From: Hofstenia miamia
Taxonomy: Eukaryota > Xenacoelomorpha > Acoela > Hofsteniidae
Direction of reading: 5' to 3'
Length of the DNA stretch: 64,000 bases
NCBI GenBank assembly: GCA_900660155.1
Contig: CABFPE010000030.1
Span: 403,458-467,457 of the forward strand
Shown in pieces: positions 59,086 through 64,000 of the stretch. Position numbers and translations under genes: made by a program. The notes beneath the pieces were generated by a model. It was not told where the DNA came from. It worked only from the letters and a program-made list of their open reading frames with translations, and made no database searches. Each line of letters begins with the position of its first letter. The stretch's first letter is position 1.

Positions 59086-60562
59086 GGAACTTTTTACCAA
59101 TATTTATGATCGTGATGTTAAAAATCAAAGCCATGACTTTAGTTAATGAAAAAATAATTAATCAAGAAAAAAAAGGTGTTTCAATACTTTTGTCCAGCTC
59201 TGTAGAGAACATTCATGAATATTTTGAAAAAAAATATTCAAAATGAGCTAAATATCAATTTTATGAAATTTATACAGTAAGGGAATATCCAAAAGAAATG
59301 CGTGAACATAAATTTCCAAAGATACCCAGGTAGTTCAGGATTAAATATTCGAGTGTAATACAAATACTTAGGCTATTGGCTCTTAGAACTATGCATACAC
59401 ACAGTGCAATCGATTGTTATAAAGTACGTTTAATGCATTACAGAATTGTAGCACGTTTTTTATTTAAGAATGTACAGTAAAGAACAAATAGGAAATTGTT
59501 AAAATGCTTAGGTCCACAAATTGGTAATGCAGATGTTTTCAGAACACTAAAACTGTTGATCAATGCACAACTGCAGCCTAAAAAGTTTTTTTACCTCATG
59601 TTTTTGGGCTCTTTATTGTTCAAGCAAAAATCGGCTTTTTAAACATTATTGTCATTGGATTGGGAAGAGAAAGATAAGATCTCACATGTTCTAATATGTA
59701 CTATGTCCTTGGTCAAAAGAGTACCGCATAATTTAGGCCGGTCAAAATTCACGCGGATGTGTATACATATAGTTAAGGTTATTTATTTTGGTTTATATAA
59801 ATGAGGTCAGGAATTGTATTTTTATAGTAAATATTTCATGTTTCATATCTGCAGAATGAAGCTTAGAATCACCTCAAAATCCAGTTTTATAAGTTTGTTA
59901 TAAAAAAGATTTTCGAAATTTCATCTTTCAAAAAAATCTTTTTTTACTTATGTACATTATTCAGAGTTGAACACTCTCTATCAATGTTTTGTTTTTCAGA
60001 AGTTGTTCCTAAACATGTTGGTATTTAACTTTAGAAATTTGGCAATTTTTATATAGTAATAGCATATATTGTTAAATGTGGAAATTGTAATTTATTCTGA
60101 AGTTTATGCAAAGTCGATGTTTATCCTTTCCTCTGTAACAACTATTAGTCGCTGATATTTTAAATAGAAAACAGGTAAATTATTTTTAAGGAAATTCTCA
60201 AAATTTTAAACTAATCTTCTCTAGAATCTCTGGATGAAAACATGTTATCAGGTATGCCAATTACTGTAAACAAGATTAGGAAGAATATGTACATAATATA
60301 TTTGGACTGGCTCTTGATATGATTTGCTTTGATTAAATAAATGGAGGTTTTATTTTACCACCATAAAATATCGGTTGTTTCTCAACCTAGAGAAATGGAT
60401 TACATACGTCATGAAGGAAACAGCAATTTCTAAGAATTTTTGTCGTACGCCGCATACAGGTAGTATTTCGCAATCGTAAATTTATTTACTGCATTATCTG
60501 CATTTTTCCCAATTACTCCTTTTCAAAATATCACTCCATTTAAGAAATGAAATCTTCGTAAT
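59086..60562. other. AT-rich DNA without recognisable gene
   Basis: Nothing supported. Confidence 0.4.
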
Positions 60563-60982
60563 TTATAAGTGAAATACAAAACAATTTTTACAATATAATT
60601 GGTAGTATTTATTGGCATTTCTAATAAATTTTAAAACTGAATTCAACATCAGATCATAAGGTCCATTTAAATACAAGTTCACTAATATTTTGGTTGTTAA
60701 ATACAAAAACAAAATAACAGATGCGTAATGTAGCTTCATCATATCATCAACAGCAATTATCATTTTGGTTATATCAAACAAAGTCTGTGAGTTTAGTATC
60801 ACTCTGTAAGGAACACTCCTAAAAAATCCTTCAATTACTGCTGATGGAGTTGATAAAGTCAGAAGTTGCAGATTGCGGCTTGAATTTCTATCAAGAACCC
60901 AAACACAAGAACTCAACGTGCCAATTAAAACATCAAATACTTTCAAATATTTCTCAGAAGTGTCAAATGTGCACATGTACAA
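60563..60982 (-). CDS. unassigned 139-codon reading frame
   Basis: The frame begins MYMCTFDTSEKYLKVFDVLI and includes RNLQLLTLSTPSAVIEGFFR, then a hydrophobic stretch (ASVILFLYLTTKILVNLYL, residues about 87-105) that could be a membrane segment. The composition is more protein-like than most nearby frames, but I recognise no family and see no convincing splice sites. It could be a chance frame. Confidence 0.25.
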   Translation of the reverse strand: MYMCTFDTSEKYLKVFDVLIGTLSSCVWVLDRNSSRNLQLLTLSTPSAVIEGFFRSVPYRVILNSQTLFDITKMIIAVDDMMKLHYASVILFLYLTTKILVNLYLNGPYDLMLNSVLKFIRNANKYYQLYCKNCFVFHL

Positions 60983-61029
60983 TACTTGACTATCAAGTAC
61001 TTGGTCAATACCCTGACTTCATTTAATCA

Positions 61030-64000
61030 TGAAGTTTGTTTATAGCTTACCATTTTTTCGATATTCAGGCTTAATTATACTTTCAACCATCTAGTTCCTC
61101 ACAAACACTTTCAAAAGTAACCGTTTTACACATATCTTCAATCGAAGTTCTGCAAGCCCCGTTTACTAAATTTAAGGCATCAAATTCGCTAATTTCTTAA
61201 GACTTTTGGATTCTGTTTAAATTTGTTATTTATGGATTAACATTAAACAGTGCATGTTCTTTAAACTGGACATCAGTGTTTTAGTAAGATATTTATGTAT
61301 AATCCATTGAAATAAATAGGAATGGAGTTTTTAGATATTGATAAATTGACTTCCAACTTAATTTAGATGCTATTCAAAAGATCTAAAAATAGATTATATC
61401 TATCTGACATACAGATAAACAGAATTTGGCAATATCAGATCTCTTTAAATTATATTTAATCGTTTAATAATAAATACCCCACATTAGGTTGTATTTATAA
61501 TGCTAATTGAGACCTTAATTGCTTTTTGTATGATATAGACACATAATATTTCTCACTTACATTTTTCAGAGAAGCTGTTTAAGTACTTAACTAATAATTC
61601 CGGTAATAATTAAGGGCAAAAAATTTCCTTTGGATTTTTCGACGTTGTATCAGAAAATCATATCAAATCATTGATGACTGATGAGTTTTGCATGTAGGAT
61701 CACTTGATATGCTTTGGCGACCTAATATTATTTATGGCTCAATACTCGCAGAGTGGTGATTTTTTTCTTTCGATACAATTTCAGCAAATTTTATTGTGTA
61801 AGGAGTCATCCAACACGTGTAAAATAACTTCACCTTGATATGTAACTGATTTCATTGATACTTCTGCTTCCTTTGGTTAACCAAAGAACAATACTTGATG
61901 TAAGAATCATTTTTGATTTGGATCTTGCCGAAAATCCTCTAATTTGAATTTTTGGCACACTACGTACATGAGAATTTCTTGATAATTGCATGTTTATGAA
62001 GTTGTTTGATCAAACAGGTAAAGCGTAGTGAAGTGCACAACCTAATTTTTGACAAGTGCTGTTGTGTAAGAGATGCTGAACACCACTTTTTTCTGCTATT
62101 GAGTTCAACTACATACACATCAATTTCTTAATATTGGGCAGATCTGTCTATTCATATCTGGCTATATCTGCAAATGGTGACGTAGCTATTTTCCTTGCGC
62201 CATTATAGGTTAAATGAAATGCAGAAGACGAGAAAGTATCTAGAGGCTGAAGAAATCGTACATTAACACAAAGCGATGACGATCTCTTCTTCTATCTACA
62301 GTAAACTTAAAGAAACATTTATTTATAATTTAGTTGTATTTTTGTATTTATTCTTCCATATCTATCGATCACTTCAGTTTTGCAAGCAAATCGCATTACT
62401 AATGCTAAGGACATAGTTCTTTAATAAACATGTATTAAAAATTTTTGATTTCAACCAATAAATATCTTAGTTTATTGTTTTGAAGGTTCTACAACAATAA
62501 TGTATAATGAACTAACTTCTAGCCTTACAAAGTCGCAATCGTATTAAATACATTGTACTTATTGTGCGGCTTAGAATTTATCGTTTTTATTGTAAAATTT
62601 ATATTTTTATGATGCATTGTAACAGGTTTACAGAGAACAGAGAATCTGTGTCGTTTTTTCTGTTCGATAGCGACAATTTTAATCACCAAATGCGTACAGT
62701 AAGCATTCTTAATGACTCAATTTCATAACTCTTGTCATAATTCAGCAACACAGATAAAGTGGCCAATTGAAAGCCTTATCTTTTGCATAAAATTTTTAAA
62801 ATTAATTCACCTGGTAAAGAAAAGCCTAAATAAGTAAAGTTTGCATAATTTTATTTGCATACAAAGTAAGAGCTTTAAGCGTACCAGTTACGTTCTTGAC
62901 GAATCTATAATACAAGAGCGACCGCTCGCTGAAATAGTAATATACCACTTTAATGACCAAGTAATTTTGTGGAAAATCAATTGCTGCTTTCAATTTAAGC
63001 AATAGCATGCGCCATTACCGCTTTATTGAAGCACTAGACTCTATTTCCTAGAAACAAATTAAAGCGTTCAGATGCTAGCCATTGAAGCATTTCAAGTTGC
63101 TATCACAAAACAATTCCTAGAAATTAACTGTTGATTTTCATAGAAATTTTATGAGTACGCACTTGTATCTGCGTATTGTAGCTGTAAACGAGTTTATAAA
63201 TATTGCGCAATGACTGTCATGTTTCTTAGAAATACTTTCATTCACATTCGCGCTTTGAATGCAAACTGTAGGTACGCTTATTCTATCAAGATTTAAAATT
63301 TTATATTTATTTTTACTACACATGCATTCTTTAATTTGCACTGAGCCTGAGCTATATGTTATTCAGTAAACTAAAAAACTCAGATTTTTTATTGGGTGTT
63401 TTTGAAAATAATGGAAAAATGTTTTTCAGCACTTTTTTATATTTTTTGATTGTCGGTATTTTTAAATTTAAAATAATTTTTTCAAATTTAATTTAGAATG
63501 AAAATTAAAAATTTCACAATATTTTGTATTTTGAAATTCTTGAAATATTCTTTGATGCAGACCATTCTAGATTAAGGTCTTCAATTTCAATTCTTAAGTT
63601 TTTAATTAAATTTATTTCTTTTTTAAACTTATACGAATTTTAACAATATTTCTATTTTTTTCTACTAAGAATTTTTTCGAAATCTATCATGGTTTCCTCA
63701 AGCAATATTTAAACGCTTATATCCTCCGAACTAATTTAAAAATTTAAAATCTGAAAACGCCACGTGATTGATAAAATTGTTGCCCCATTTTTTCGTTATT
63801 GATTTTGATTTCTCGTTGAAAAAAATGAATATTACAAGCAACAATGTTTTTAGTTATTTAAAAATGTAATAATTTTTTCTCTTCTGTTTTAACTATGAGA
63901 AATTTAATGTCAATACAGTACCTAGAAGAGCTTGATCAAGAACGCAGTGTAAATTCGAATGTTTACTATTTACTGTTCAATGTGATCTAATTATTGTTTA
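61030..64000. other. AT-rich DNA without recognisable gene
   Basis: No exon, RNA gene, terminal repeat pair or microsatellite of note. Short reading frames at 62826-63008 and 63138-63341 are not recognisable. Confidence 0.4.

Noticed and set aside
58688-59146. 152-codon Leu-rich plus-strand frame
   Set aside because: Antisense shadow of the R2-like LINE and translation of the ATT microsatellite.
1-64000. tRNA, rRNA or other structured RNA genes
   Set aside because: Scanning by eye for B-box-like words and known rRNA stretches found nothing convincing; a covariance-model search would be needed to exclude small RNAs.

Overview
The window is AT-rich animal nuclear DNA from a draft assembly. 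Evidence for a metazoan: two adjacent immunoglobulin-domain exons with phase-1 GT-AG introns, several animal-type DNA transposon families, two LINE relics of the CR1/L2 kind (one with a PHD-finger ORF1), an R2-like LINE tail, and a short TTAGGG array. I could not place the species. Nothing prokaryotic is present (no operons, ribosome-binding sites or CRISPR). No complete host gene can be assembled from the window; most supportable features are mobile elements.

Layout. 1-8 kb: a piggyBac-type Cys-rich C-terminal exon (1673) lies just upstream of a decayed, apparently intron-containing Mutator-like transposase (2203-3932), followed by a TA-flanked MITE (4139-4701) and a TAA-flanked MITE (6874-7079). 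8-13 kb: a lone piggyBac left end stops at a one-base gap (8211); a Copia-like fossil scrap follows; two Ig exons lie on the minus strand (9672-10259); a nearly whole piggyBac element (10339-13097) with matching terminal repeats and TTAA duplications sits about 80 bp upstream of them, probably in an intron. 16-21 kb: a Tc1-like element (16324-17675), a gap with a 28-bp tandem repeat and a Tn5 adapter remnant, then a roughly 3-kb LINE on the minus strand. 25-31 kb: a Tc1/mariner-superfamily relic, an interstitial telomere-type repeat and a second LINE relic cut up by AT microsatellites. 32-46 kb: a 221-base gap, then mostly plain AT-rich DNA with a hAT-type MITE carrying GC-rich tandem repeats (39472-39950) and a 103-bp dispersed repeat. 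46-64 kb: a Tc1 relic, further hAT-type MITEs, an exact 1366-bp duplication that looks like an assembly fault, an R2-like LINE 3' end (58572-59085), and two unassigned minus-strand ORFs.

The only host gene with good support is the Ig-domain gene, of which two internal exons are visible. The single-N joins at 8211, 11445, 17694 and 48635 are technical seams; two of them are bordered by unmerged overlaps, and sequence order across them should not be trusted. I did not find a convincing new biological system. The most unusual items are the piggyBac-domain/Mutator pairing, the near-complete piggyBac with repeated subterminal motifs, and the GC-rich tandem repeat inside a hAT MITE.
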